Of a stretch of 64,000 nucleotides of DNA, positions 11,290 through 22,309 are shown piece by piece (positions within the stretch are counted from its first letter, which is position 1; each line of letters starts with the position of its first letter). The stretch comes from Haematococcus lacustris. Lineage: Eukaryota > Chlorophyta > Chlorophyceae > Chlamydomonadales > Haematococcaceae. The position numbers and the translations under genes were made by a program. The notes under the pieces are model-generated. The model had not been told where the DNA came from. It did not search any database and saw nothing but the letters and a program-made list of their open reading frames with translations. The stretch is taken from positions 4,237,848 through 4,301,847 of the forward strand of contig JASKMD010000012.1 of NCBI GenBank assembly GCA_030144725.1, read 5' to 3'.

Positions 11290-12050
11290 ACAGATGTTGG
11301 TTAAATGAGCCCGGAATCTGTGCAGATGCATGTCGATGCCTTTAGGAAAAGCGACATCTGTGCAGATGCCGGTTAATAAATCTGTGCAGATGCTAATAAA
11401 GGCGACATCTGTGCAGATGTCGGTAATTAAATCTGTGCAGATGCACAAAAGGGCGACATCTGTGCAGATGCCGGTTATAATTTAAGGACGACATCTGTGC
11501 AGATGCTAATAAAGGCGACATCTGTGCAGATGCCGGTTATTAAATCTGTGCAGATGCTAATAAAGGCGACATCTGTGCAGATGTCGGTAATTAAATCTGT
11601 GCAGATGCACAAAAGGGCGACATCTGTGCAGATGCCGGTTATCATTTAAGGACGACATCTGTGCAGATGCTAATAAAGGCGACATCTGTGCAGATGCCGG
11701 TTATTAAATCTGTGCAGATGCTAATAAAGGCGACATCTGTGCAGATGTCGGTAATTAAATCTGTGCAGATGCACAAAAGGGCGACATCTGTGCAGATGCC
11801 GGTTATCATTTAAGGACGACATCTGTGCAGATGCTAATAAAGGCGACATCTGTGCAGATGCCGGTTATTAAATCTGTGCAGATGCTAATAAAGGCGACAT
11901 CTGTGCAGATGTCGGTAATTAAATCTGTGCAGATGCACAAAAGGGCGACATCTGTGCAGATGCCGGTTATCATTTAAGGACGACATCTGTGCAGATGCTA
12001 ATAAAGGCGACATCTGCACAGATAAATACCTCGACATCTGCACAGATGCC
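11290..12050 (+). repeat. CATCTGTGCAGATG near-palindrome array, 164-bp higher-order repeat
   Basis: The 14-mer CATCTGTGCAGATG (6-bp inverted arms around TG) recurs every 25-45 bp, separated by a few fixed spacers such as CTAATAAAGG and CGGTTATTAAAT. The landmark ATGCACAAAA lies at 11441, 11605, 11769 and 11933, a period of exactly 164 bp, about four units. The last units switch to the reverse-complement form CATCTGCACAGATG. No gene is visible. Confidence 0.9.
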
Positions 12051-12680
12051 AAGTAGTGCAGCTGTGCACATGAAGAAAAGGCTTGCATAAAGGTTACGCA
12101 AAGGCACCGCGAAGGAAGCAAAGTCACCGCGAAGGAATCAAGACTCTTCCATTATTCAACAATCTGTGTGATATCTGCATGAAGTTTTGCATGAAGCCAA
12201 GGAACCGCGAAGGAGCCTAGATTGCCCCACATAGCAGCAATGAGCAGCCAGGAGCAGCCAACAAAAATCGTCGCCAAAAGGCTAGCTACGAGCCAGCCAG
12301 CCGCTTAGGCGACCAGATGCCATCAGGTTAAGCGATAGGATCAAGATATAGCGACAGAAAACGGAAGGAGGTGCAGTGATGCAGCGACACAGCGATGCAG
12401 CGGTGCGGCATAAGAAATGCATGAGGTGCAACTACGACACGTAGCCCGAAGTATATGAGACGGAGCGGAAGAGGAGTGGAGGAGCCCGGAGAGGCGGTCA
12501 GGAGCCATGCAAGAGACGAAGCTGAGTGCACTTGAAACAAAGTTGGGTGCACCCACACAAAACCCACCCTAGCGAATGGTGAGTAGTTTATCTTGCAGTC
12601 ATGTGGCTCCAAGTACCTTGCCTGATGATTTGCCAACCACTGAATTGCTGCAGGTTCAATGGTCCCAACCTCCCCTTCCC
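12051..12680. other. Stretch without a recognised gene
   Basis: Contains repeated ACCGCGAAGGA motifs (12108-12215) and otherwise unremarkable sequence. A short Pro/Ser-rich plus-strand exon around 12.57-13.07 kb is conceivable (GTGAG donor at 13069, CTGCAG acceptor at 13144), but its middle is pure repeat. Confidence 0.3.
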
Positions 12681-12689
12681 TACACCCAG

Positions 12690-12936
12690 CCCAGCTCAAC
12701 CCAGCCCAGCCCAGCCCAGCCCAGCCCAGCCCAGCCCAGCCCAGCCCAGCCCAGCTCAACCCAGCCCAGCCCAGCCCAGCCCAGCCCAGCCCAGCCCAGC
12801 CCAGCCCAGCCCAGCCCAGCCCAGCCCAGCCCAGCCCAGCCCAGCCCAGCCCAGCCCAGCCCAGCCCAGCCCAGCCCAGCCCAGCCCAGCCCAGCCCAGC
12901 CCAGCCCAGCCCAGCCCAGCCCAGCCCAGCCCAGCC
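12690..12936 (+). repeat. (CCCAG)n pentanucleotide microsatellite
   Basis: About 48 almost uninterrupted copies of CCCAG/AGCCC over roughly 245 bp, with two CTCAA variants near the left. It is open in several frames (PAQPS and WAGLG repeats), which I regard as translation of the repeat only. Confidence 0.95.
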
Positions 12937-13279
12937 CTCCCCTCCCTCCCCCACCACCACCTCCTTCATCACCCTACCACAAGAAGCAGGTGCATGGAGC
13001 GCAAGAGCAGCCAGGAGCTGCAGCCATGGAGGCGCTGCCAGGCAGGTATAAAAGTGGCGCTAGCAAAGAGTGAGTGGCCAGCCCTTGCACATGCGTGGTC
13101 CAATGCCCAGCCTAACCGCAAAGATGCCCATTGTTCACTGCAGGTCCCACGGTCGGCCCTCCCCTCTTCCCCCCTTCCTCCTTCCCCCTTCCCCCTCCCC
13201 TCCCCTGTCCCACCACCTCCAAGCCTGCCACCCCACCTACCTCCCGCCTTTCCCACCCCCCGCCCCACGACACACGCTG

Positions 13280-13750
13280 CAGCCCTCTCCCTACCCTACC
13301 CTTGGCGCTGCAGCCCTCTCCCTACCCTACCCATGGCGTAGCAGCCCTCTCCCTACCCTACCCATGGCGTAGCAGCCCTCTCCCTACCCTACCCATGGCG
13401 TAGCAGCCCTCTCCCTACCCTACCCATGGCGTAGCAGCCCTCTCCCTACCCTACCCATGGCGTAGCAGCCCTCTCCCTACCCTACCCTTGGCGTAGCAGC
13501 CCTCTCCCTACCCTACCCATGGCGTAGCAGCCCTCTCCCTACCCTACCCATGGCGTAGCAGCCCTCTCCCTACCCTACCCTTGGCGTAGCAGCCCTCTCC
13601 CTACCCTACCCATGGCGTAGCAGCCCTCTCCCTACCCTACCCTTGGCGTAGCAGCCCTCTCCCTACCCTACCCTTGGCGTAGTAGCCCTCTCCCTACCCT
13701 ACCCTTGGCGTAGTAGCCCTCTCCCTACCCTACCCTTGGCGTAGCAACCT
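13280..13750 (+). repeat. 31-bp minisatellite
   Basis: About 15 units of CAGCCCTCTCCCTACCCTAC followed by CCATGGCGTAG, period 31 (ATGG at 13333, 13364 and so on), with ATGG/TTGG variants. The unit and its right flank (GGAGCGGGCA motifs) recur in short form inside the 2.1-kb derivative near 20.75 kb. Confidence 0.92.
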
Positions 13751-13994
13751 GGAGCGGGCAACCTGGAGCGGGCAGCTTGGAGTAGCAGCCCACCCAGCCC
13801 ACCCTGGCCATGCCATGCCCACACACCACAATGACCCTACCCATCCCTCTCAAAAGGGATAGCTGAGCGCTTGTGTGTTTGTCAGCCCGTGCTTGTTGTG
13901 CGACACGGCATAGGTGTCGTAGGTGGGAGTCAATGGTAGTGTGGTGGGTGAAGGATAGCGGGAGCACCTAAGAGGAGCTTCTTGCGATGTTGTG

Positions 13995-14215
13995 TTGTCA
14001 CCATGGTGTGGTGTGGTGTGGTGTGGGTGATGGTGTAGTGTGGTGTGGTTTGGGTGATGGTTTGGGTGATGGTGTGGGTGATGGTGTGGGTGATGGTGTG
14101 GTGTGGTGTGGTGATGGTGTGGGGTGGTGTGGTGATGGTGATGGTGATGGTGATGATGATGGTGATGATGGTGATGGTGATGACGGTGATGATGGTGATG
14201 ATGGTGGTGTGTGGT
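13995..14215 (+). repeat. GGTGTG / GATGGT simple repeat
   Basis: Purine-thymine rich stretch of GTGTGGTGATGGTG units, then GATGATGGT. Low complexity with strong strand asymmetry. A related TTGTGTGGTGTTGT stretch lies at 21.24 kb in the small derivative. Confidence 0.85.
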
Positions 14216-14379
14216 GTCACCTTCTTGTTGTGTTGTGTCGTTGCTACCTTGTCACATCGTAGGGAGGTGTTGCGGTCATTGGGTGCATCAATGCATGTGC
14301 TTAGCATTTCCATATTGAGGTGTTGTGGAGTGATGGTGCATCGAGACATGTGCTTGCAAGTCCCGTAGTGAGGTGTTGC

Positions 14380-14965
14380 GGGATGTTTGAGTGTCAATGC
14401 ATGTGTTTTGCGGGGGTGTTGCGGGGTGTTTGGTCGTCAATGCATGTGTTTTGCGGGGGTGTAGCGAGGTGTCACTCCTACAAATTAATCCCTGCATTCT
14501 TCCCTGCGTTTTTGGCCAACCTTCTCCGATCGGGCTGAAAATTTGATAGATGGTGTTTTGCAGAAAATAAAACATATTGTTTTTTGAGAAAAAAATTCAA
14601 AAAACAATATGTTTTATTTTCTGTAAAACACCATCTATCAAAATTTCAGCCCGATCGGAGAAGGTTGGCCAAAAACGCAGGGAAGAATGCAGGGATTAAT
14701 TTGTAGGAGTGGTTGCGGGATGTTTGGTCGTCAATACATGTGTTTTGCGGGGGTGTAGCGAGGTGTTGCGGGATGTTTGGTCGTCAATACATGTGTTTTG
14801 CGGGGGTGTAGCGAGGTGTTGCGTGGTGTTTTGGGTGTCAATACATGTGTTTTGCGGGGGTGTAGCGAGGTGTTGCGGGGTGTTTGGGTGTCAATACATG
14901 TGTTTTGCGAGGGTGTAGCGAGGTGTTGCGGGGTGTTTGGATGTGGATACATTTGCTTTGCGGAT
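14380..14965 (+). repeat. 53-bp minisatellite interrupted by a fold-back element
   Basis: Units contain GTCAATACATGTGTTTTGCG followed by GGGGTGTAGCGAGGTGTTGC; TCAATAC occurs at 14731, 14784, 14838 and 14891. The array is split at 14473-14711 by the fold-back element. Confidence 0.88.
14473..14711. mobile_element. Fold-back (palindromic) mobile element, copy 1
   Basis: 239 bp that fold on themselves: the arm from CACTCCTACAA to AAACAATATG is repeated inverted with few mismatches, around a short A-rich loop at about 14588-14595. The host minisatellite unit reads GAGGTGTTGCGG when uninterrupted. Here it reads GAGGTGT-element-GTTGCGG, so GT is duplicated. No coding capacity. A second family member lies at 28579-28922. 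Confidence 0.85.
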
Positions 14966-14977
14966 GTAATAGTCGAT

Positions 14978-15312
14978 GAAATAGTCGACATCTGTGCAGA
15001 TGGAGCCACGGCATCTGCACAGCCAAGCCGCAAATGTAAAAGTCGACATCTGTGCAGATGCTACAAACAACATCTGCACAGCCATGGCTCGAATGTAATA
15101 GTCGACATCTGTGCAGATGTCGTTGTCAGCAGCTGCACAGATGTCGGTCACGACATCTGCACAGCCAAGAATTGAATGTAATAGTCGACATCTGTGCAGA
15201 TGTCGTCGTCAGCAGATGCACAGATGTTGGTTGCGGTATACGACATCTGTGCAGATGTCGACTTTCCGCAGCTGCACAGATGTCGACATCGCCTGCATCT
15301 GTGCAGATGTCG
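14978..15312 (+). repeat. Second CATCTGTGCAGATG array
   Basis: Copies of GTCGACATCTGTGCAGATG and the reverse form CATCTGCACAG alternate with AATGTAATA-type spacers. Here the inverted arms extend to 9 bp (CGACATCTG/CAGATGTCG). A 3.2-kb element has inserted at its right edge; the array resumes beyond it at 18529-18575. Confidence 0.88.
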
Positions 15313-15320
15313 ACTATTAG

Positions 15321-18300
15321 TCAGAGCCTCCCAACTCTCTTGGAAATAGGGTGTGTCCTTTACACGAGGTTTATTTCTCGCTCAGGTTGCCGATTAAGCA
15401 CCGAAGCACACCAGTGTGTAGAGGACTCGCTTGGCTACACGGAATGCCTGTCCTCAGCTCTATCTAATGTGTACATGATGCACTACCTTGGCGTGAACCT
15501 GGCACTCATTTTGTGGGCAGATATCACCATGCACGCCCCCTTTACCCTCGACCTTCTTAATGGTGCCGGAATGACGCAAACGCAACTATCTGTGCAATCG
15601 CGCTTTGTGTTGCGAGGGCCGGAACCGCGAGTTTGAAACCTAAGAAGCTGAAATGCTTCTTTAACGCACCCACACCACTGCTAATGCTGCGATTAGGACA
15701 GCTGCATACTTCTTAGCATCGATTAGCTTTCACTCGTCATTTGTGTCGCTCGCGCTGTCGCGTGTAAGACGGAGTAGTTGTATGCTCTAGCGGTTCAACA
15801 AGACACTATGTGCACCCTTCACCTTTGATTACAGTAGACTATCTGACCTGATAGTCAAACTGACCGCGGGACTCTTCATACTCAAGCCTTTTCTGCTCGT
15901 TTCGCTGTCTACGCCCCGTATTCATTGTAGCTAGAGCATGTGTGCAGATGGGCAGTCTTCGTCTTGTCGCCAAAGCGGTTTCGGACATCAACACCATGCG
16001 CCATGTGGTTCGGTCCACGGTGCTAGCACCAGCTCTCAAATGCACCCCCTCGCCCACCATGTGCCCTCCCACCTGGCCCGACTCGCACCCCATGGCAAGG
16101 CAAGGCCTCTACACTCCATAGCAAAGCCCCCTGGTAACACCACTTGTCACATCCACGTTGAGCACTTGCATGCGCCTCTACCAAGATGCTATGGCCTAGG
16201 TGCCACTGCCAACCCCCTTGCCCTCTCATTTAGACGTCCCTGTACTAGCATGGTTACAGGCAGTGGAGGCGGGGGCAGCCAAGGATGTGTAAACATGCAG
16301 GAGCCTTTGCTATAACGACTACTTGTGTCATGCATGCCACGACGTGCACACCACATTGGTACAATAGATGAGCAACAGGACTGCAAGCACCCTTCCAAGG
16401 CAACTGCAACGTCCAACTGCACTCCCTCCCCGTACCACCACACCGCACCACCTCATGGCGCAACACAATATGGCACATGGCTGCCATAGCTTGACCAGGA
16501 TGAACTTTGCCACTGGTGATGGTGCAACCATCCATCTGGATATGGATTGCTGGCGCTTGTCTCAATAGGCCTGCGCATGCGCACACACATACACACACAA
16601 GTCAGCTCAACTCCACCTCAAATTCAACACAATGGAACACCATGAATGGAGTATGATATGAACAAGATTGAACAACAGCAAGGTTACACTATGGAACATG
16701 ATAACACCACATGGCAACATCCCATGGTACTCACCCTCGAATGTGCGTTGGATGTCGCAAGTGAGCATCAGCTGGTGGCGACGTACTGTGGAAGGCCCAG
16801 CTTGAGGTTGAGGTGGGGCATCAGGGAACTCTGCAGCCGCCACAGCTGTGCGCAGGGGGCCAAGCTGCTGGCATGACACGTTGGGCAAAGTCAACAGCGC
16901 CGCATTGCTGCATGCATAGGCTGCAGTGTAGGCTCCCGTCGCAGTATCACGCTCCTTGTGGCAGGGGGGGGGGGGGGACCTTCAAGGCTGTTGCTGGGCT
17001 GGCTGCTTGTGTGCATGGCGGTGCACCCCACATGGCATGCCAGCGCTTCAAGGTGTAGAGTGACACCTCATTGCGTTGCAGCCAGGACATTTTGTCACGC
17101 ACGTCCTTGGGCATGGCCCTCTTCGCTGTTGCTAGCTGGGCCCGCATGGCTGCCAGCTGGATCCCCATGCTTCTGACCTTACTCATGCATGCTGCCAGCT
17201 CTTCTTTTGCAGCTGCAGATTCTGCTTCGCTGCGGTGCAAAGACACTTGCACGGCTAGCACTTCATTCTCAGACTGCTGCAGCGCTTGCTGAGACTGGTG
17301 CAATTGCTCTTGGCACATTTGCAGGTCGGTGGCGGTGCGCATGTTGACATCTTGGCATGAGAGAAGCTGGGATCTGGCCTCTTCAAGTTCTGCCTGTGTG
17401 GCAGCAGCTGCTGACATGAGTATTTGTTGCTGCTGGGCCGTTGCTGCATGTAGCTGCTGCTGCAACTGCCCCTGAGCCCCATTAGCCCTGCTGGCCTTGG
17501 CGCGTTTGCTGAGAGCACCCATAGGGTGGCTGGCTGAAGTGAGAGGGGGGGGTAGGTGGAGAGAGGCTAGGAGGTGGTGGCGATGGTGGTGGTGGCTGAG
17601 ATTTGGTAAGCGGGCTCCTGCAACAATTGCCAACAATGGTGTTGGCAGGATATGGTGCTGGTTATGGTGCTGGATATGGTGTTGGGAGGATATGGTGCTG
17701 GATATGGCGCTGGATATGGTGCATGGTGCATGGCAGGTTAGGGCCCAGCGATGTTGCATCCAAGTAACTTACCAGCAGGTTGGTGAAGGGTGAGGGGGCT
17801 TGATCTTGGCTGCTGGGTAGGGAGAGGGCTGCACTATCAGAGGGGAGGGGAGGGGGAGGGGAGAAGTAGGAAGGCTGGGCTGGGCTGGGTGGTGGTGGTA
17901 GGCTAGGAAGTGGTGGTAGTGGTGGTGGTGGTGGCAGCTGAGATTGGGTAAGAGGGCTCCTGCAACAACAGTCAACCATGGTGTAGCTATGCACGAGTTA
18001 AATAACTTTTTGGTAACATCAGCATTCTCTACATTGACAGCGGCAGCAAGGGCTGGTCATTCTGCTTCATACAACCTAGGGTTTACAAACAACAAAGCAA
18101 GCTGTACTGGCAACATATGTCCGTCCTTACCCCGAGCTGAGAAGAAATTATGAGCTGAAGGACCATTTGGGACCTTTCACCCCGCAGAAAGAGGACTAGG
18201 AGCGCGCCTACGCAAAGGAAACAACGTCGGGTTTATTGAGCCGGGGGAAATTTGTACCGCCGGCTGTACTTGCCCTTACAGCGTCAGGAGACCACCACGT

Positions 18301-18528
18301 CATTGCGAAGCCCCTCCACAATGCACTTGCGCTGCGCGATGTCGTGAGAGCGACCGGCTGATTGGTGGGCGCACTTTTTTCGTTTACGGGGTTCTTGGCA
18401 TTACGGGCGTATAGCAGACTAAGCGTTCATCGCATGCCGCACGGTGTTACGCCAATCGCACAGTTCCCGGCGCCGGAATGTCCATGACATGGTTGTGCAA
18501 AAGGTTTTATCAGAGTTGGGAGGGTCTG
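15321..18528. mobile_element. hAT-like element, 3.2 kb
   Basis: Flanked by an 8-bp direct repeat ACTATTAG (15313-15320 and 18529-18536). The ends are inverted repeats: TCAGAGCCTCCCAACTCT on the left and, reversed, CAGACCCTCCCAACTCTG on the right, which align with one substitution and a one-base offset. Eight-bp duplications and CAG-initial ends are hAT hallmarks. Joining the flanks restores a continuous CATCTGTGCAGATG array. No hAT transposase is visible inside, so it is non-autonomous. It carries the coiled-coil gene at 16254-17522. Confidence 0.65.
16254..17522 (-). CDS. Coiled-coil protein of unknown function
   Basis: Starts at the ATG at 17522 (MGALSKRAKASR). About 150 residues are heptad-like and rich in Gln, Ala, Glu and Ser (TQAELEEARSQLL, QALQQSENEVLAVQVSLHRS, AELAACM-like), predicting a coiled coil. 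Exon 1 runs to 16735 with a GTGAGT donor; exon 2 is 16254-16570 after an ATGCGCAG acceptor, and phases agree. Within exon 1 a run of 14 C on the coding strand (16964-16977) throws the frame into a stop (…PPPPLPQGA). One base more or less keeps an open frame through KERDTATGAYTAAY to the donor. This is either a homopolymer sequencing error or a real lesion. Function not recognised. It lies inside the hAT-like element. Confidence 0.5.
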
Positions 18529-18841
18529 ACTATTAGCAGCTGTGCAGCTAATGAACAATCGACATCTGTGCAGATTGCTTGGTTTACAAATTGGCGGCCA
18601 AATTACGTCGCAACGGATGCGCGGATTAACGTAAGACTTGTACCGTTCGAACGGCCTTCTACTCTAGTTTGCAAAGAGCTATGGTCGGTCCAATCGCGAC
18701 CGGTCCTTGTTTATCATGAGTGATACGTATGTTATAGCCTGCGATTCATGGCAAATGTACATCATCATGGCCCGTGAACAAATGCTTGTAATGTGTGACC
18801 TGTACCAATGCATGCAAAACACGTGTACCAAAGCACGACAT

Positions 18842-19150
18842 TCACGTCACGCCATAAATAGGCCCATTGCCTTCTTGCACCTGCGTCTCAGAGGTTTGCT
18901 CTGGTCTCCTCTTCTTTGCAGCTGAAGACAAGCCAGACTCAACATGCTGTCTAGCCGCATTTGCCCCTGCTCCTGCTGCTGACCCCTCAGGTGTTGCTGC
19001 TACCCTGGTAGCACCTGCAGATGTGGGCCATTCTGCAGCTGGCCCTGATGTCCGCTGCTGCTGCCGCTGCTGCTGCTGCTGCTGCTGCCCCTGCCCTTCT
19101 TGCTGCCCCTGCCCCTGCCACTGAGGCTGTTGGTGCTGTCCCTGCCGCTC

Positions 19151-19181
<31 letters not shown>

Positions 19182-20048
19182 TGTTGCTGCTGCACCTGCT
19201 GCACCAGCTGCTCCTGCCTTTGCCTTTGCCCCTGGCCTTGCTCTTGCTGCTCCTGCTGCAGCGTCTGCAATTGCTGTTGAGTGGATGTTGCCGAAGCAAC
19301 CTGTGAGATGCCCTGTTGGCTTGACGGTGCGTCTGGAGCCATCCTTAGCCAAAGGTCCTTGCATGCTTGCCTCAGCTGCAGGTACTCTTCCGGCAGGTCC
19401 TGGTTGACTTTGGCTGCAGGCGTGCAGCCAGCATGACATCCAGGCTGGATTAGTAGGTATACTCATGAGTATGTCGTATGGATGCAGCTAAGGCAAGTAC
19501 TATGTGCACTTGCTAGGCAAGTACTATTGGCTACTGTATTGGGGTGCGCTTGCTTGTTAGCATGGCCCTTCCTTGATACCTTTGCAGTACATTGCCTGCA
19601 GGTCCACGAACTTCTGCTGCGCTGCTAGCCATTTTGTGGCGAAGAATGCTTGCAAACCCTGCCACTGTGCTCGTTTGCCATGGAACGTTGGATATGATGT
19701 TTCTTCCCATGACCTGTGATATAAGTGACTGGGTTAAACAATTGTAGCATTGTCATCATCAGGGCTGGTGTTCTTCCTACCTGTGGACAAACTGAAATAG
19801 CTCGTCTGAAGTCATGCTGACATTCTGCCTGGTGTCCTGGCTCAACGCCACTCCAGCTGCTATGACTTTGACCCTCTCTGACATGGGGGCCAATGCCGTC
19901 GCTTCCTGCATGCCATTTAATGTATGGTTTGATTCTTCTACATCCCGCAACATCATTCGCTGTAAGTGCTGACGCACTTGGTTCGGCACGGCGAATCGAG
20001 GCCAAAAGATTGGCATGACTCGCTTCATCGCCTCAGTAGCTGTCTCCA
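18842..20048 (-). CDS. Gln-rich protein, 5' exon split by a 2.1-kb insertion
   Basis: Three exons with matching phases: 19781-20048 (continuing beyond the insertion at 22136), 19581-19713 (strictly 19580-19713) and 18842-19413. The conserved-looking part includes EAMKRVMPIFWPRFAVPNQV, SDELFQFVHRSWEETSYPTF and DLPEEYLQLRQACKDLWLRM. The C terminus is a polyGln tract encoded by CAG/CTG repeats (about 19080-19250), then a basic AKKRRPEQ patch. The frame runs off into the element at 20049, but joins in frame to 22136-22200 (…NEILNTTTKPMETATEAM) when the element and one CA are removed. No family recognised; it might be an accessory DNA-binding protein of the giant element, but nothing proves that. 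Confidence 0.5.
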
Positions 20049-20769
20049 CACTCGTGCAAATGAAGGCCTGGCTGGCTTGAAAAACCTGAGAGTTGAGGTC
20101 TGAAACTTGGTATGTAGGTTGCTTTGACCTAGAGGATGACAAGACTCTCTTGGGCCAAAGTGTAATTCTCACTCGGTGTCGAGTTGCTGGGCCAGGTATG
20201 GGGCTGAGACCCTGATTTTGGCTAAGGGAGTTGGCACCGTGTGACCAAAGTGACTTTTCATGAAATGTGAGTATAAGAGGTTGTAAAGGGTGGTTACAGC
20301 TGCCCAACCTAGTAGGTGGCATGCAAAACGTCCAAGCCAGTGATGAGCTATGGCCCGTGTCCTAGGACCCTGTACAGGGTCCTAGAGTCACCATGGTCGT
20401 ACCCGGTACAGGCGGTAGAGCAGCAACAAACAAGGCGGTAGAGCAGCAACAAACAAGGAGCCAGCAAGTACCGTACCCTCCCCGTACCCCGTACCCCGTA
20501 CCCTACCCCGGCGGCGTGACATGGAGCATAACTGTAAGTGGCCAGTCCTTGCACATGAGTGGTCCCCAATGCCAAGCCTAAATGCAAGGATGCCTCTTGC
20601 TGCCGCAGGTCTGATGGTCACACTGCTGCCCCTTGCCCCCTTCCCCCTTCCCCCTTCCCTGCCCAAGCCCACCACCACCACTTCCGAGTCTGCCACCTAC
20701 CTACCCTCCTCCCCTCCTCCCCTCTTCTCTCCTCTCCCCCACCCAATGGCACCCAGCAGCCCTTGGCGT

Positions 20770-21100
20770 AGCAGCATGGAGCGGGCAGCCTGGAGCGGGC
20801 AGCCCGGAGTGGGCAGCATGGAGCGGGCAGCCTGGAGCGGGCAGCCTGGAGCGGGCAGCCTGGAGCGGGCAGCATGGAGCGGGCAGCCTGAAGCGGGCAG
20901 CCTGGAGCGGGCAACCTGGAGTGGGCAACCTGGAGCCAAGCCTAGCCCAGCCTACCCCAGCCTAGCCTAGCCTAGCCTACCCCAGGCTACCCTAGCCTAG
21001 CCTACCCCAGGCTAGCCCTGCCTAGGCTAGCCTACCCTAGCCTACCCTAGCCTAGCCTACCCCAGGCTAGCCCAGCCTAGCCTAGCCCAGCCTGATTTGG
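20770..21100 (+). repeat. 15-bp minisatellite followed by CCTAGCCTACC repeats
   Basis: GCAGCCTGGAGCGGG repeats (period 15) at about 20775-20935, then irregular CCTAGCCTACCCCAGG units to about 21095. Both are open in several frames only because the period is divisible by three or the units lack stops. Confidence 0.85.
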
Positions 21101-21369
21101 TGCCATGGGGCATAGGCAGCAAGGCAAAGTGCTTAGCAGTCCCGTGATGAGGTGTTAGCCCATAGCCATGAGGTGCAGCCAGTCCTTGTGGTTGTGCACA
21201 TGACATATGTGGTGAGAAAGGCATGAGTCGTTGTGTTGTTATTGTAGTGATGTTGTGTGGTGTTGTTGTGTGGTGTTGTCACCTTCCATCAATGCATGTG
21301 CTTAGCACCAGCAATACATGCCGTTTGTTGTGGTGTTGCGAGGTGTTCAGGCGTCGTTGCATACGTTGT

Positions 21370-21960
21370 GGCAGGACTCTCTAGACGTGCGGCAGAACCC
21401 TGTAAACAAACGTCGCAGGACCCTGTAGGCGTGCGGCAGAACCCTGTAAACAAGCGTCGCAGGACCCTGTAGGCTTGCGGCAGAACCCTGTAAACAAGCG
21501 TCGCAGGACCCTGTAGGCTTGCGGCAGAACCCTGTAAACAAACGTCGCAGGACCCTGTAGGCGTGCGGCAGAACCCTGTAAACAAACGTCGCAGGACCCT
21601 GTAGCCGTGCGGCAGAACCCTGTAAACAAACGTCGCATGACCCTGTAGGCGTGCGGCAGGACCCTGTAGACATACGTCGCAGGACCCTGTAGCCGTGCGG
21701 CAGGACCCTGTAGACAAACGTCGCAGGACCCTGTAGGCGTGCGGCAAAACCCTGTAGCCTAATTTAGCAGGACCCTGTAGGCGTGCGGCAAGACCCTGTA
21801 GACAAACGTTGCAGGACCCTGTAGCCGTGCGGCAAGACCCTGCAGTTATTTGTCGCAGGACCCTGTAGCCGTGCGGCAGAACCCTGTAAACAAATGTCGC
21901 AGGACCCTGTAGCCGTGCGGCAGAACCCTGTGGCCCAGGACCCTGTACAGGGTCGGTAGG
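21370..21960 (+). repeat. 44-bp array containing ACCCTGTA half-palindromes
   Basis: About 12 units of CGTCGCAGGACCCTGTAGGC with GTGCGGCAGAACCCTGTAAACAAA, period 44 (GTCGCAGG at 21412 and 21456). It ends in a palindromic AGGACCCTGTACAGGGTC and abuts the 150-bp right-end segment. It occupies the same place in the small derivative as the 107-bp array does in the giant element. Confidence 0.88.
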
Positions 21961-22309
21961 ACCCTGTACAGGGATAGGCTTTTCAAATAGTTATAACATC
22001 GCAGCAACTTTAAGTTTTTCAACGATTACAACGGCGATGAGACGGCCTTTCCTGGGGCTATCTGCAGTATGCCTCCCGGGAAGAAATGACGTAGGCGACT
22101 TCCGGCCTTAATCGGCGCGAGTGCATTGGCTTTGTGGTGGTGTTAAGTATTTCGTTATGTAGCGATTCGAAGTATGTTCGATTTGGTGTGGTGACTGCAT
22201 GCACTGTATGGAATTCTCACGGTCTAGTCTAGGCATTGAAAGGTGGGAGACAGTGGGGCAGTTGTCTTGTTACACCAGGCCCAGGGGCATCTATTCGACA
22301 GCCTTCTTG

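Larger units (their letters stand above)
20049..22133. mobile_element. Non-autonomous derivative of the giant CACTA-like element
   Basis: Starts CACTCGTGCAAATGAAGGCC and ends (reversed) CACTCGCGCCGATTAAGGCC, the same termini as the 23.7-kb element. TSD is CA (20047-20048, 22134-22135). The first 325 bp match 6228-6550 and the last 150 bp match 29785-29933. The interior (20.52-21.36 kb) resembles parts of 13.06-14.40 kb of the giant, including a GGAGCGGGCA minisatellite and a TGTGGTGTTGT stretch. It is therefore an internally deleted relative. No transposase inside. It has inserted into the Gln-rich gene. Confidence 0.88.

Noticed and set aside
11290..12050. Possible CRISPR array (regular palindromic repeats with spacers)
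   Set aside because: Spacers are a few repeated sequences rather than unique ones, the unit shows a 164-bp higher-order repeat, and the genome is eukaryotic.
12328..13400. Long frames of WAGLG, PAQPS or PYPWR repeats
   Set aside because: Pure translation of the CCCAG and 31-bp repeats; no non-repetitive domain attached.
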